Positions 1 through 6,102 of a stretch of DNA of 12,364 nucleotides are shown here, piece after piece. The position numbers and the translations under genes are program-made. The stretch spans positions 1 through 12,364 of the forward strand of contig SKSA01000128.1 in assembly GCA_007118195.1 (NCBI GenBank), read 5' to 3'. This stretch comes from Anaerobacillus sp. (GTDB taxonomy: Bacteria; Bacillota; Bacilli; Bacillales; Anaerobacillaceae). Under the pieces are notes generated by a model. The model did no database searches. It had not been told where the DNA came from and worked only from the letters and a program-made list of their open reading frames with translations. Within the stretch, counting starts at the first letter, position 1. Every line of letters begins with the position of its first letter.

Positions 1-120
1 ACGCTTCTTATCACCGATAAAATAGTCGTCTCGCCATGCTTTTGCAAACTCTCCACACGCTTTTGCATGTTCATGTTGCTCAAAAAGTAATATCTCATCA
101 TGATTTTCAGTTACAACCAT
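1..120 (-). CDS. DUF3891-like protein, 5' end only
   Basis: The first 40 codons of a minus-strand gene that leaves the window at its left edge. The visible protein starts MVVTENHDEILLFEQHEHAK and continues with CGEFAKAW and IGDKK. The pattern 'start, short acidic beta hairpin, Q-H-x-H-A, then G-E-F/L-A..W' matches my memory of the N-terminus of DUF3891 proteins, a family of unknown function with a conserved QHDHA-type motif. The start at 120 is chosen because GGAGGGGG sits 5 to 10 bases upstream. An in-frame ATG at 144 would include that ribosome binding site in the coding region and is less likely. Function is unknown and the family call rests on about 25 residues, so it is tentative. Confidence 0.6.
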   Translation of the reverse strand, partial: MVVTENHDEILLFEQHEHAKACGEFAKAWRDDYFIGDKKR

Positions 121-199
121 ATCGTCCCCCTCCGATTGATTCATAGATTTATTAAGCGTTTCTACCCTATCCAATTTTTGATTCGTAACACTCCTATAG

Positions 200-225
200 T
201 AATAGAAAAATATAGTTCTATTATA
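200..225 (-). promoter_or_regulatory. Possible -10 and overlapping palindrome upstream of the DUF3891-like gene
   Basis: A perfect TATAAT on the minus strand (220-225) lies about 100 bases upstream of the gene starting at 120, but no good -35 is found at 16-18 bases. An 8-bp perfect inverted repeat, TAATAGAA (200-207) and TTCTATTA (216-223), overlaps the -10, as an operator might. In such AT-rich DNA this could be chance. The rest of 121-236 shows no gene. Confidence 0.3.
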
Positions 226-368
226 CAATATATACCGTGAAAATTGCGGTTGCTCTTGCTGATGCTTTCGGTTGTGAAGTGAATGAACTTTATAACAACA
301 ACAAAGAAGGCTTTGCAAATATGCATGAGCCTTCTTTGTTGTCATTCTTCTACTTGGACTTCCGGTGA
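216..368 (+). pseudogene. Possible C-terminal remnant of an XRE-type HTH regulator
   Basis: An open plus-strand frame (no stop from 216 to 365) encodes VKIAVALADAFGCEVNELYN at 237-296. This resembles the last two helices of Cro/CI (XRE) DNA-binding domains, which typically read 'xxKIAxALxVxVxELF'. The first three helices, including the recognition helix, are absent, and the frame runs on through the terminator hairpin and into the end of yuiD on the other strand, ending in TGA at 366-368. There is no ribosome binding site or convincing start. I read it as the tail left after a deletion. It may instead be a chance translation; the match covers only about 20 residues. Confidence 0.35.
298..342 (-). 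terminator. Terminator hairpin downstream of yuiD
   Basis: A perfect 15-bp stem: ACAACAAAGAAGGCT (298-312) pairs with AGCCTTCTTTGTTGT (328-342), with a 15-base loop. It begins 7 bases beyond the yuiD stop codon. The T-rich side of the stem provides only a weak U tract on the minus strand, so termination strength is uncertain. The stem is symmetrical enough to work in either direction. Confidence 0.7.
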
Positions 369-811
369 CTTAAAAAACTAATGAAACCGACAATAAACCC
401 TAAAATCGCTCCCCCTAAAACTTCTTCTGGCTGATGACCTATACTTTCTTTTAACTGCTTTGACTTTTTATCGTGAGCTTCGTCTTGATTATCACCACTT
501 AATTGGTCGATTCGTTTTTCTAATTCATTTACTTTAATCGCTGTTTCACCCGCATGCTTTCTTACCCCTTGAGCATCATACATTACAATTAGACCAAAAA
601 TGATGGATAACGCAAAATCTAAAGAACGAGAACCTAGCTTTAATCCTACATATGTAGCCAAAGACGTGACACCTGCAGAATGCGAACTTGGCATACCGCC
701 TGAGCCTAAAATTTGTTTCACATCCCATTTCCCTGTTTTTAAAGCATTAAGAGGTACTTTTAAAACTTGCGCGCTAACAATGGCAATAATAGCAGCTATA
801 ATACCTTTCAC
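350..811 (-). CDS. yuiD: YuiD-type divergent PAP2 family (DUF212) membrane protein
   Basis: A 153-residue integral membrane protein of the divergent PAP2/acid phosphatase-VanZ-related family (DUF212), as in Bacillus YuiD. Visible signatures are an N-terminal hydrophobic helix with AQVLKVP (about 14-20), GGMPSSHSA (38-46), which is the phosphatase-like SSH loop, MYDAQGVRKHAG (77-88), and GHQPEEVLGG (125-134) leading to a C-terminal membrane helix. The catalytic role is unproven in this family. Start choice: an ATG at 838 is in frame, but it places a strong GGAGGGGG ribosome binding site inside the gene. That site lies 8 bases before GTG at 811, so GTG is the better start and matches the family length. 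The gene is followed by a hairpin at 298-342. Confidence 0.88.
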   Translation of the reverse strand: MKGIIAAIIAIVSAQVLKVPLNALKTGKWDVKQILGSGGMPSSHSAGVTSLATYVGLKLGSRSLDFALSIIFGLIVMYDAQGVRKHAGETAIKVNELEKRIDQLSGDNQDEAHDKKSKQLKESIGHQPEEVLGGAILGFIVGFISFLSHRKSK

Positions 812-816
812 AGTGA

Positions 817-824
817 CCCCCTCC
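817..824 (-). promoter_or_regulatory. Ribosome binding site fixing the yuiD start at GTG 811
   Basis: GGAGGGGG on the minus strand, with 8 bases between GGAGG and GTG (809-811). No comparable site precedes the in-frame ATG at 838, where the upstream sequence is AAGATAAAAT. Confidence 0.8.
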
Positions 825-910
825 AAATACAACTTCATATTTTATCTTTCGTAACCTTACCTATTCTTATGCAAAAAAGGAGATCTTCAAACAGTAACCT
901 CACTAGAGCT

Positions 911-950
911 CGAAAATAAAAAACTCCCTACCCATTTTAGGTAGAGAGTT
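911..950 (-). terminator. Rho-independent terminator of the yhfH gene
   Basis: On the minus strand AACTCTCTACC (950-940) pairs with GGTAGGGAGTT (932-922) through one G-U pair, followed by TTTTATTTTC. The wobble works only on the minus strand, which supports its use by yhfH, whose stop codon is 7 bases away. Confidence 0.85.
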
Positions 951-957
951 ATAATTA

Positions 958-1092
958 TTATTTTACTTCGCTATCACATTTTTCACACTGGTGAGTGTAA
1001 CAGTCGTGCATCTCTTCAATTTCATGTCCGCAATTAGTACATTGTTTCGGTGGTAAATTCTTAAAAAATTCAGTTACTGGTTCTAACGCCAT
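958..1092 (-). CDS. yhfH: YhfH family small zinc-ribbon-like protein
   Basis: A 44-residue protein beginning MALEPVTEFFKNLPPKQCTN. It matches the YhfH family: a short helix 'xxxFFxxLPPK', then cysteines in the pattern C18-x2-C21, C31, C36-x2-C39, arranged like a small zinc ribbon. Metal binding is inferred from the cysteines. The role of YhfH is unknown. The start has GGAGG 7-9 bases upstream (TAACAACA spacing). The gene has its own promoter (1135-1163) and its own terminator (911-950), so it is transcribed alone. The family identification is fairly secure because both the length and the LPPK-C-C pattern agree. Confidence 0.88.
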   Translation of the reverse strand: MALEPVTEFFKNLPPKQCTNCGHEIEEMHDCYTHQCEKCDSEVK

Positions 1093-1134
1093 TGTTGTTA
1101 CCTCCGTTTCATTGGTGACTAAATTTATAATTTC

Positions 1135-1163
1135 ATTGTACTACAACAACGACTATTTTTCAA
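1135..1163 (-). promoter_or_regulatory. SigA-type promoter of yhfH
   Basis: TTGAAA (1158-1163), a 17-base spacer and TACAAT (1135-1140) on the minus strand. It lies 43 bases upstream of the yhfH start codon. Confidence 0.7.
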
Positions 1164-1185
1164 TAGGTTGTACTAAAACAACATT

Positions 1186-1215
1186 AACATTGTGACAATG
1201 TTGAAAACGCTTTAT
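1186..1215. promoter_or_regulatory. 17-bp palindrome and cre-like site upstream of the yhfH promoter
   Basis: AACATTGTGACAATGTT (1186-1202) is a perfect 8-1-8 palindrome about 23 bases upstream of the yhfH -35. It directly abuts TGAAAACGCTTTAT (1202-1215), which is one base off the CcpA cre consensus WTGNAANCGNWWNCW. A cre upstream of a promoter is the arrangement of CcpA-activated genes such as ackA and pta. Which protein binds the palindrome is unknown. The rest of the 1216-1307 gap holds only an 8-bp inverted repeat, AAGTTTTA (1233-1240) and TAAAACTT (1258-1265). Confidence 0.4.
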
Positions 1216-1300
1216 TTTGGGGTTTACACACCAAGTTTTAAAGTTATAACACATAGGTAAAACTTAACTTTTTGCCATTGGGGTACATAGAAACCTTCAA

Positions 1301-1353
1301 CATAAAAAAACTGACTGAAAGGTTCACTAAAATGCAACCTCTTCAGTCAGTTT
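1301..1353 (-). terminator. Rho-independent terminator of cheV
   Basis: On the minus strand AAACTGACTGAA (1353-1342) and its complement (1319-1308) form a 12-bp stem. An inner AGGTT/AACCT stem is separated by a one-base bulge. A TTTTTTT run follows. It starts 6 bases after the cheV stop. Confidence 0.9.
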
Positions 1354-1358
1354 CTTCT

Positions 1359-2267
1359 CTATACTAATAACTGATCTATCTTTTGAACTAAATTTACGAT
1401 TTCTGGTTTACTTACTTGCGCATTTGCTCCTACTCGTTCGCCTTTATGAAATAAGTCTCCACTAATTAACGAACTGAAAATAACTACTGGAATGTCATTA
1501 AGCTCTTTATGGTCTTTAATACGTTTCGTTAAATGATGTCCATCCATTTTTGGCATTTCAATATCTGTAATAATTAAGTTCGGCAGCTGAGAAATGGTTT
1601 GTTCATTTTGGGCTAAAGCCTCTAAATACTCCCACGCTTCTTTACCGTCCTCAAAAAAGTGTAAATTGTTATACCCTGACTCTGTTAAAGTATCTTCTAA
1701 TAACTTTCTTAAAATCGGTGAATCTTCCGCAATGATTAACTTTTTATTAGAGCGCTCACGCTCTCCTAGCGATTTTAATTGTCCCACATTCACTCCCGAT
1801 TCTGGACTTATATCTACGACAATTTTTTCATAATCTAGGAGTAAAATCATTAAATCATCCATTTTTATGACACCGATCGTTGAGCCTTCCAGCCCTTGTG
1901 AAAGTTGAGTCGGTTTTTCAATTTGTTCCCAAGAAATACGGTGAATTCGCGACACACTGTGAACATGAAATGCTACTTTTATTTTATTTAATTCAGCAAC
2001 GATTAGCTTATCTTGTTGGGGATGCTCTGAAGGTGGAAAACCAATCACTTTTGCTAAATCAACTACTGGTATTACTTCTTCTCTAAGTCTAATGATTCCT
2101 TCAACATTCGGATGACCGTTAGGCATCCGTGTCACCGGTAGTGGATTAATGATCTCTCGAACTTTCATTACATTTATTCCAAAAACTCCACTTCCTATAG
2201 AAAATACTATAACTTCAAGTTCATTCGTTCCACTTTCTAATAAAATTCCCTTATGATCATTCGTCAT
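1359..2267 (-). CDS. cheV: Chemotaxis protein CheV (CheW-like domain plus receiver domain)
   Basis: A 302-residue cytoplasmic protein, the length of Bacillus subtilis CheV. It couples chemoreceptors to the CheA kinase and contributes to adaptation. Residues about 14-155 form the CheW-like coupling domain (GTNELEVIVF, FGINVMKVREI, VEGIIRLREEVIPVVDL, VSRIHRISWEQIEKPT). Residues about 176-300 form a response-regulator receiver: acidic pair E181-D182, phospho-acceptor D235 in LIITDIEMPKMDG, S265/S266 after the fourth strand, and conserved K287 in SKPE. All phosphorylation residues are present, so it should be active. The ribosome binding site GGGAGG lies 9 bases upstream of the ATG. The gene stands alone between ilvA and yhfH, with a strong terminator. 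I found no clear SigD promoter upstream. Confidence 0.96.
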   Translation of the reverse strand: MTNDHKGILLESGTNELEVIVFSIGSGVFGINVMKVREIINPLPVTRMPNGHPNVEGIIRLREEVIPVVDLAKVIGFPPSEHPQQDKLIVAELNKIKVAFHVHSVSRIHRISWEQIEKPTQLSQGLEGSTIGVIKMDDLMILLLDYEKIVVDISPESGVNVGQLKSLGERERSNKKLIIAEDSPILRKLLEDTLTESGYNNLHFFEDGKEAWEYLEALAQNEQTISQLPNLIITDIEMPKMDGHHLTKRIKDHKELNDIPVVIFSSLISGDLFHKGERVGANAQVSKPEIVNLVQKIDQLLV

Positions 2268-2310
2268 AACTGACTTCCTCCCTTACTCCCATAGGCTATT
2301 TTCTAAAAAG

Positions 2311-2343
2311 ACAGTTTAAAAAGCAACACTGTTTACGAAAACA
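2311..2343 (-). terminator. Weak candidate terminator for ilvA
   Basis: On the minus strand CTGTTT (2343-2338 region) pairs with AAACAG across a 4-base loop, followed by TGTTGCTTTTT. The stem is only 6 bp and lies about 100 bases after the ilvA stop, so the call is uncertain. If it fails, ilvA transcripts would read into cheV. The rest of the 2268-2446 gap shows no gene. Confidence 0.3.
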
Positions 2344-2446
2344 GCCTTCAAATAAGAACTAATTTATTTCAAGTTAATAGTTTTATACCTTCATATATAT
2401 TCATAGGTTACCACGTTTTTACTCATTATTCTATAAGTTGTATCGT

Positions 2447-3700
2447 CTATATTAGCAAATTAAACAAATTTTTATCCTTATTTACCTCAATAAATTCGAT
2501 TTCACGCTCATTCATTCGATATATTAATCCATCATAATCCTCACTCCGCTTTAATTCAATTCCAACAAGTGCGGGACCATTATCTTTATTATTCTTTTTC
2601 GTATATTCAAAGCGAATAATATCATCATCAGGACCTAATACATCATCTAAAAATTCTCGCAATGCACCAGCGCGTTGTGGGAAGTTAATAATAAAGTGGT
2701 GTTGTAGTCCTTCATATATTAGCGAACGTTCTTTAATTTCCTGCATCCGACCGATGTCGTTATTCCCACCACTAATGATACAGACAATTGTTTTCCCTTT
2801 GATTTCTTCTCTGTAAAACTCAAGTGCTGCGATCGGTAATGCGCCTGCCGGTTCAGCAACAATCGCATTTTCATTATATAGCTCTAAAATCGTCGTACAA
2901 ACCTTCCCCTCAGGAACGACGACAACATCATCTAATAATGATTGGCATATCGAGAAGGGTAGGTCTCCAACTTTTTTTACAGCAGCACCGTCGACAAATT
3001 TATCTATTTTGCTTAGTGGAGTAACTTCGTCTTTTTCGATAGATGTTTTCATTGCAGGGGCACCTTGTGGTTCTACACCAATCAGTTTAGTTGTTGGACT
3101 AACCCCTTTTACGTAAGTCCCTACTCCAGAAGTAAGTCCTCCACCGCCAATTGACATTAATAAATAATCGACGGGTTCATCAATATCATCCATAATTTCC
3201 ATTCCAATTGTGCCTTGACCTGCGATAATTCTTTCGTCGTCAAAAGGATGAATAAACTTCTTTTCATTTAATATGCAATCATCCATTGCTTCAGCAAATG
3301 CATCATCAAACGTGTCACCGCATAAAACAACTTCAACAAACTCTCCACCAAAACGTTTTACTTGGGTCACCTTTTGTCTTGGTGTTGTTTTCGGCATGAA
3401 AATTTTCCCAAATATCTTTAAATGCTTACAAGAGTAAGCAACACCTTGAGCGTGATTGCCTGCACTTGCACAAACAACGCCAGCAGCACGTTCATCATTA
3501 GTGAGGCTTTGAATTAAATGGTAAGCACCTCTAATCTTAAATGAGCGAACCACTTGTAAATCTTCTCTTTTCAAATAAACATTGCATTCATACCGTTCAG
3601 ACAATACCGGATTATATTGAAGTGGTGTATGTATAACGACATCTTTCAAACTATGGTGAGCGATTACTATATCTTCGATCTTAACTTTTTTTTGATTCAT
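2447..3700 (-). CDS. ilvA: Threonine deaminase (threonine ammonia-lyase), biosynthetic
   Basis: A 417-residue PLP enzyme converting L-threonine to 2-oxobutanoate and ammonia, the first step of isoleucine synthesis, in the cytoplasm. Residues about 15-325 form the fold-type II PLP domain: the cofactor lysine is K55 in RSFKIRGAY, the substrate loop is SAGNHAQG (79-86), and the phosphate-binding glycine loop is GGGGL (186-190). The tail from about 334 (HHFIINFPQRAGALREFLDDV) is the ACT-like regulatory domain, present as one copy, as in the B. subtilis enzyme, which points to the biosynthetic and not the short catabolic form. The start has AGGAAGGG upstream. It stands outside any ilv-leu cluster in this window and has its own promoter. 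I saw no T-box leader. Confidence 0.96.
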   Translation of the reverse strand: MNQKKVKIEDIVIAHHSLKDVVIHTPLQYNPVLSERYECNVYLKREDLQVVRSFKIRGAYHLIQSLTNDERAAGVVCASAGNHAQGVAYSCKHLKIFGKIFMPKTTPRQKVTQVKRFGGEFVEVVLCGDTFDDAFAEAMDDCILNEKKFIHPFDDERIIAGQGTIGMEIMDDIDEPVDYLLMSIGGGGLTSGVGTYVKGVSPTTKLIGVEPQGAPAMKTSIEKDEVTPLSKIDKFVDGAAVKKVGDLPFSICQSLLDDVVVVPEGKVCTTILELYNENAIVAEPAGALPIAALEFYREEIKGKTIVCIISGGNNDIGRMQEIKERSLIYEGLQHHFIINFPQRAGALREFLDDVLGPDDDIIRFEYTKKNNKDNGPALVGIELKRSEDYDGLIYRMNEREIEFIEVNKDKNLFNLLI

Positions 3701-3761
3701 TTTTTAACCCTTCCTACAGCTACTAATATTTTTAAATAGTCTTTACTCTTATAATTTATTT

Positions 3762-3770
3762 ATTATAACA
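3762..3770 (-). promoter_or_regulatory. Extended -10 promoter of ilvA
   Basis: TGTTATAAT on the minus strand is a perfect TATAAT (3762-3767) with the extended TG (3769-3770). The -35 position at 17 bases reads ATTTTA, which is poor. The start codon is about 60 bases downstream. No CodY or T-box element could be recognised with confidence. Confidence 0.5.
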
Positions 3771-3862
3771 TGTTTTTTCCCGCATAAAATGCTAACAAGA
3801 AAACATTTGTTTAAACTTTGGGGGCTACTTTCTTAAACAAGGCTCTTATATCACTACAGGTA

Positions 3863-3970
3863 ACAGCGCAGTGAAAGAAATGGACCGACATTTACATACA
3901 AAACGCTCATGACGGACATTCCGTCACCACCTAATGTGTAAAAGGCGATCGATCTCTTTCGGTGCGCTGT
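3863..3970. repeat. Palindromic hairpin unit 1 (108 bp)
   Basis: An imperfect palindrome ended by ACAGCGCA (3863-3870) and TGCGCTGT (3963-3970). The 30-base arms match at 24 positions. Its centre contains the core CATACAAAACGCTCATGACG onward (3895-3929), in which TGACGG and CCGTCA form a small hairpin around ACATT. The asymmetric part of the core, CATACAAAACGCTCA, is identical in unit 2. No open reading frame covers it. It could be a miniature mobile element, a REP-like palindrome or part of a structured RNA; the sequence alone cannot decide. Confidence 0.7.
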
Positions 3971-3994
3971 AAATTCGTTCCGACTTTAGAGGCT

Positions 3995-4096
3995 TGCTCA
4001 AGAGAGTCAATCGCCTTTTTTCATACAAAACGCTCATGACGATTTACCGTCACCATATAATATGAAAAAATTCCGGTCGAGTTCTCTCACTTCGCT
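3995..4096. repeat. Palindromic hairpin unit 2 (about 102 bp)
   Basis: A second copy of the unit at 3863-3970, in the same orientation; the cores start 127 bases apart. The core at 4022-4055 repeats CATACAAAACGCTCATGACG, then ATTTA in place of the GACATT loop region, then CCGTCACCA. The inner stem is TTTTTTCATA (4016-4025) with TATGAAAAAA (4061-4070). Further out AGAGA (4001-4005) pairs with TCTCT (4083-4087). Its left arm is also complementary to the right arm of unit 1: ATCGCCTTTT (4010-4019) with AAAAGGCGAT (3940-3949), and AAGAGA (4000-4005) with TCTCTT (3953-3958). Both local and cross-unit folds are therefore possible. The sequence from 4097 to 4212 holds nothing else I recognise except a short GACC-GCG-GGTC palindrome near 4108. 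Confidence 0.68.
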
Positions 4097-4212
4097 GTAA
4101 AGTAACTGACCGCGGGTCACATCGTGTTATGCTTCACCGAGAATACATCATGCAGCTTTGGAAGAGCCTCCCTGTAGGTTTGTAAACAGATTAAGACATT
4201 TTAGATCTTATA

Positions 4213-4241
4213 TTGCTATTCACAGGAGTTAATTCTATAAT
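4213..4241 (+). promoter_or_regulatory. SigA-type promoter of the small membrane protein gene
   Basis: TTGCTA (4213-4218), a 17-base spacer and a perfect TATAAT (4236-4241). Transcription would start near 4248, giving a leader of about 47 bases before the ATG at 4295. Confidence 0.75.
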
Positions 4242-4294
4242 ATTAGTATTAAACTTAATAACTATTCATAGTTTTATATTAGGAGGAACCATTT

Positions 4295-4471
4295 ATGAAA
4301 AAAATGTTAGCAATTTTTTCAACATTATTTGTTTTTTTAACAATGTTTGCTACTACAACAATGGCTGCAGGTGAAATAGAAGCCTCATCATCATTTGAAG
4401 GACCGTTAATTTTATTATCTATGATGACTTTAGCCTACATGATCTTCTTAATTTTTACAGACAATAATTAG
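4295..4471 (+). CDS. Uncharacterised small secreted/membrane protein (58 residues)
   Basis: I do not recognise the family. The start is MKKMLAIFSTLFVFLTMFAT, a typical signal peptide with a lysine-rich start and hydrophobic core. A probable cleavage site follows TTTMA (after about residue 24). After a short polar stretch (GEIEASSSFEG) a second hydrophobic segment, about residues 37-54 (PLILLSMMTLAYMIFLIF), ends in TDNN. Cleavage would leave a peptide of about 34 residues with one membrane helix; without cleavage the protein would be a two-helix hairpin. Coding status is supported by AGGAGG 8 bases before the ATG, a good promoter (4213-4241) and a 13-bp terminator (4516-4557). It is the only plus-strand gene in this part of the window, convergent with the ABC locus. 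The function is unknown. Confidence 0.8.
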   Translation: MKKMLAIFSTLFVFLTMFATTTMAAGEIEASSSFEGPLILLSMMTLAYMIFLIFTDNN

Positions 4472-4515
4472 TAAAACTTACTTTTCACTTACTGGCCCCA
4501 AGCCAGATGTCAAGT

Positions 4516-4557
4516 AAAATGAGCATTGAGGCAAGTAATTGTCCCAATGCTCATTTT
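4516..4557. terminator. Bidirectional terminator between the small protein gene and the ABC locus
   Basis: A perfect 13-bp stem: AAAATGAGCATTG (4516-4528) with CAATGCTCATTTT (4545-4557), followed on the plus strand by GTTTT. It lies 45 bases after the stop at 4471 and 43 bases beyond the stop of the convergent permease gene (4600), so it can serve both. A weaker CTGGC/GCCAG hairpin lies just before it near 4490-4508. Confidence 0.85.
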
Positions 4558-4599
4558 GTTTTAAAAAATTTATGATACCAAGGCGCTGCTGCTTTTCTT

Positions 4600-5400
4600 T
4601 TAAGCTTCGACTTTTTTATCTAGTAACCAAGCACAAACGTATAAAACACCAACAACGAGCAAAAGGTCAACAACAGCTGTGCCGACATAAAGAATCGCAT
4701 CATTAGTTACATCCATATCCATCGTTGGTTCTCCCGCGATCGAATCAAAGTGAACAAAAAAAGAATTCATTAACGTTTCTTCTTCTAATACGACTCCCCA
4801 TTCTGTTAATCCTCTATATATAGCGGTTTCTTGAAATTTAAACCAAATCCAGCTACTAGCTACCATAATTCCAGTCCCGAGTAACCAGCCCCATTTGCGC
4901 ACTGACTTGGCAACCATGTAAATAAATGTAGAAACGACCCCTGTTTGAAGGGAGGCAATAAAAACACCGACAAAAAGAATCCACCCATAGGCTTGATATT
5001 GCTCAATTAAAAAATTAGGGATTATAGGGTCTGTAAAGTGGACCGCGCTTCGCTTCAGCAAAATATAAATAATTATAAACGTTAATGATAATGAAACAAA
5101 AAGTTGCGTCATGACCGCCACATATTTAGCTGTTAATAATTGCCAGCCACTTTTCGGAATGTTCATCCAAAATACTGCTGTATTATGTTTCCATTCTTGC
5201 CTAAGCGCATCTAACATCGCAAAAAACATATAAAAAAAGTGCAAAATAATTAGAGGAATCGTTAATGCAATAAAGAACGGGTTATACCTTTCGATGAGTA
5301 CATAAAATAATACCGCTACCATTAATAAAAATATCATATTTAATAAAAATTTAGTCTTTCCAAGACGTAGTTCTTTTATATACAATGCCAACCAACTCAT
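4600..5400 (-). CDS. ABC-2-type transporter permease (YhcE-like)
   Basis: A 266-residue integral membrane protein with about six hydrophobic segments near residues 18-36, 42-62, 93-115, 138-163, 169-189 and 235-260. It would form the membrane channel for the ATPase encoded just upstream: the ATPase stop and this start overlap as ATGA (5400-5397), a sign of translational coupling. A hydrophilic loop between helices 5 and 6 (about 190-232, acidic, including EPTMDMD) probably faces outside. The substrate cannot be read from the sequence. Gene order GntR-ATPase-permease is shared with the Bacillus ytr and yhc loci; the size is close to my memory of YhcE, an assignment I hold loosely. Confidence 0.82.
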   Translation of the reverse strand: MSWLALYIKELRLGKTKFLLNMIFLLMVAVLFYVLIERYNPFFIALTIPLIILHFFYMFFAMLDALRQEWKHNTAVFWMNIPKSGWQLLTAKYVAVMTQLFVSLSLTFIIIYILLKRSAVHFTDPIIPNFLIEQYQAYGWILFVGVFIASLQTGVVSTFIYMVAKSVRKWGWLLGTGIMVASSWIWFKFQETAIYRGLTEWGVVLEEETLMNSFFVHFDSIAGEPTMDMDVTNDAILYVGTAVVDLLLVVGVLYVCAWLLDKKVEA

Positions 5401-6098
5401 CGTAACACCTCTTTCATGGCATCTAACACACTTTGCCCTTTCTTTTCACGTAAATCTTCCACTTTTTCTGATAAAATAATTTCACCATTTTGCACTAAAA
5501 GAACGTGATCTAATAATGGTTCAACTTCTGATACTTCATGAGTTGAAATAATTAACGTCTGATTTTCCATCTCCACATACTTAGCAATCATTTTAATAAT
5601 ATCTTCGCGAACAAGAGGGTCTAAACCTGATAACGGTTCATCCATAATTAGAAGTGGCACTTTTCTTGATAAGGCAATGGCAATTTTTACTCTTGCACGA
5701 TTCCCTTTTGATAGTGCTCCGATCTTTTTATGAAGGTCTACTTCTAATACCTCAACAATTTCTACCGCTTTTTGCTCATCAAAATCAGGAAAAACACGTT
5801 TTGAGAAACTAAGGGTTTCTCTAACCGTATAAAAATCATATAACGAATCAACCTCAGCAAGAAACGCAACTTTTTTAGCTATTAGTCTAGTTACAGTCTC
5901 CCCACAAACAACTATCTCACCAGCACTCTTGGTTAATAACCCCGCTGTCAATTTTAATAAAGTAGATTTACCACTACCGTTAGACCCTACTAAACCTATA
6001 ATACCCCCGCTAGGAATTTGAAAGCTTACATCTTTAACTGCTGTTGTTAATCCGTATTTCTTTGATACGCTATAAAAATTAATCATCATATTATCCAT
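5397..6098 (-). CDS. ABC transporter ATP-binding protein (YhcG/YtrB-like)
   Basis: A 233-residue nucleotide-binding subunit that powers the permease encoded next to it. Visible motifs are Walker A GSNGSGKST (38-46), signature ALSKGNRARVKIA (128-140, in which LSKGN replaces LSGGQ as is common in YhcG/YtrB-type subunits), Walker B LLIMDEP (149-155), D-loop SGLD (157-160) and switch H187. The Q-loop position reads FLAEVDSLYDFYTV, with E where Q is usual; I recall this variant as typical of the subfamily. The ATG lies 4 bases after the GntR gene stop, with its AGAGGTG ribosome binding site inside the end of that gene, so the three genes form one operon. Confidence 0.92.
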   Translation of the reverse strand: MDNMMINFYSVSKKYGLTTAVKDVSFQIPSGGIIGLVGSNGSGKSTLLKLTAGLLTKSAGEIVVCGETVTRLIAKKVAFLAEVDSLYDFYTVRETLSFSKRVFPDFDEQKAVEIVEVLEVDLHKKIGALSKGNRARVKIAIALSRKVPLLIMDEPLSGLDPLVREDIIKMIAKYVEMENQTLIISTHEVSEVEPLLDHVLLVQNGEIILSEKVEDLREKKGQSVLDAMKEVLR

Positions 6099-6102
6099 GT
6101 TT

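Noticed and set aside
600..854. Plus-strand open frame of 84 codons
   Set aside because: It is antisense to yuiD, has no ribosome binding site and no recognisable protein character.
2281..2340. SigD promoter for cheV
   Set aside because: TAAA and GCCTAT elements are present but at 18-base spacing and with a poor -10 match to GCCGATAT, too weak to claim.
3701..3830. T-box or other riboswitch ahead of ilvA
   Set aside because: The interval between the likely promoter and the start codon is only about 60 bases and has no T-box sequence or terminator hairpin.
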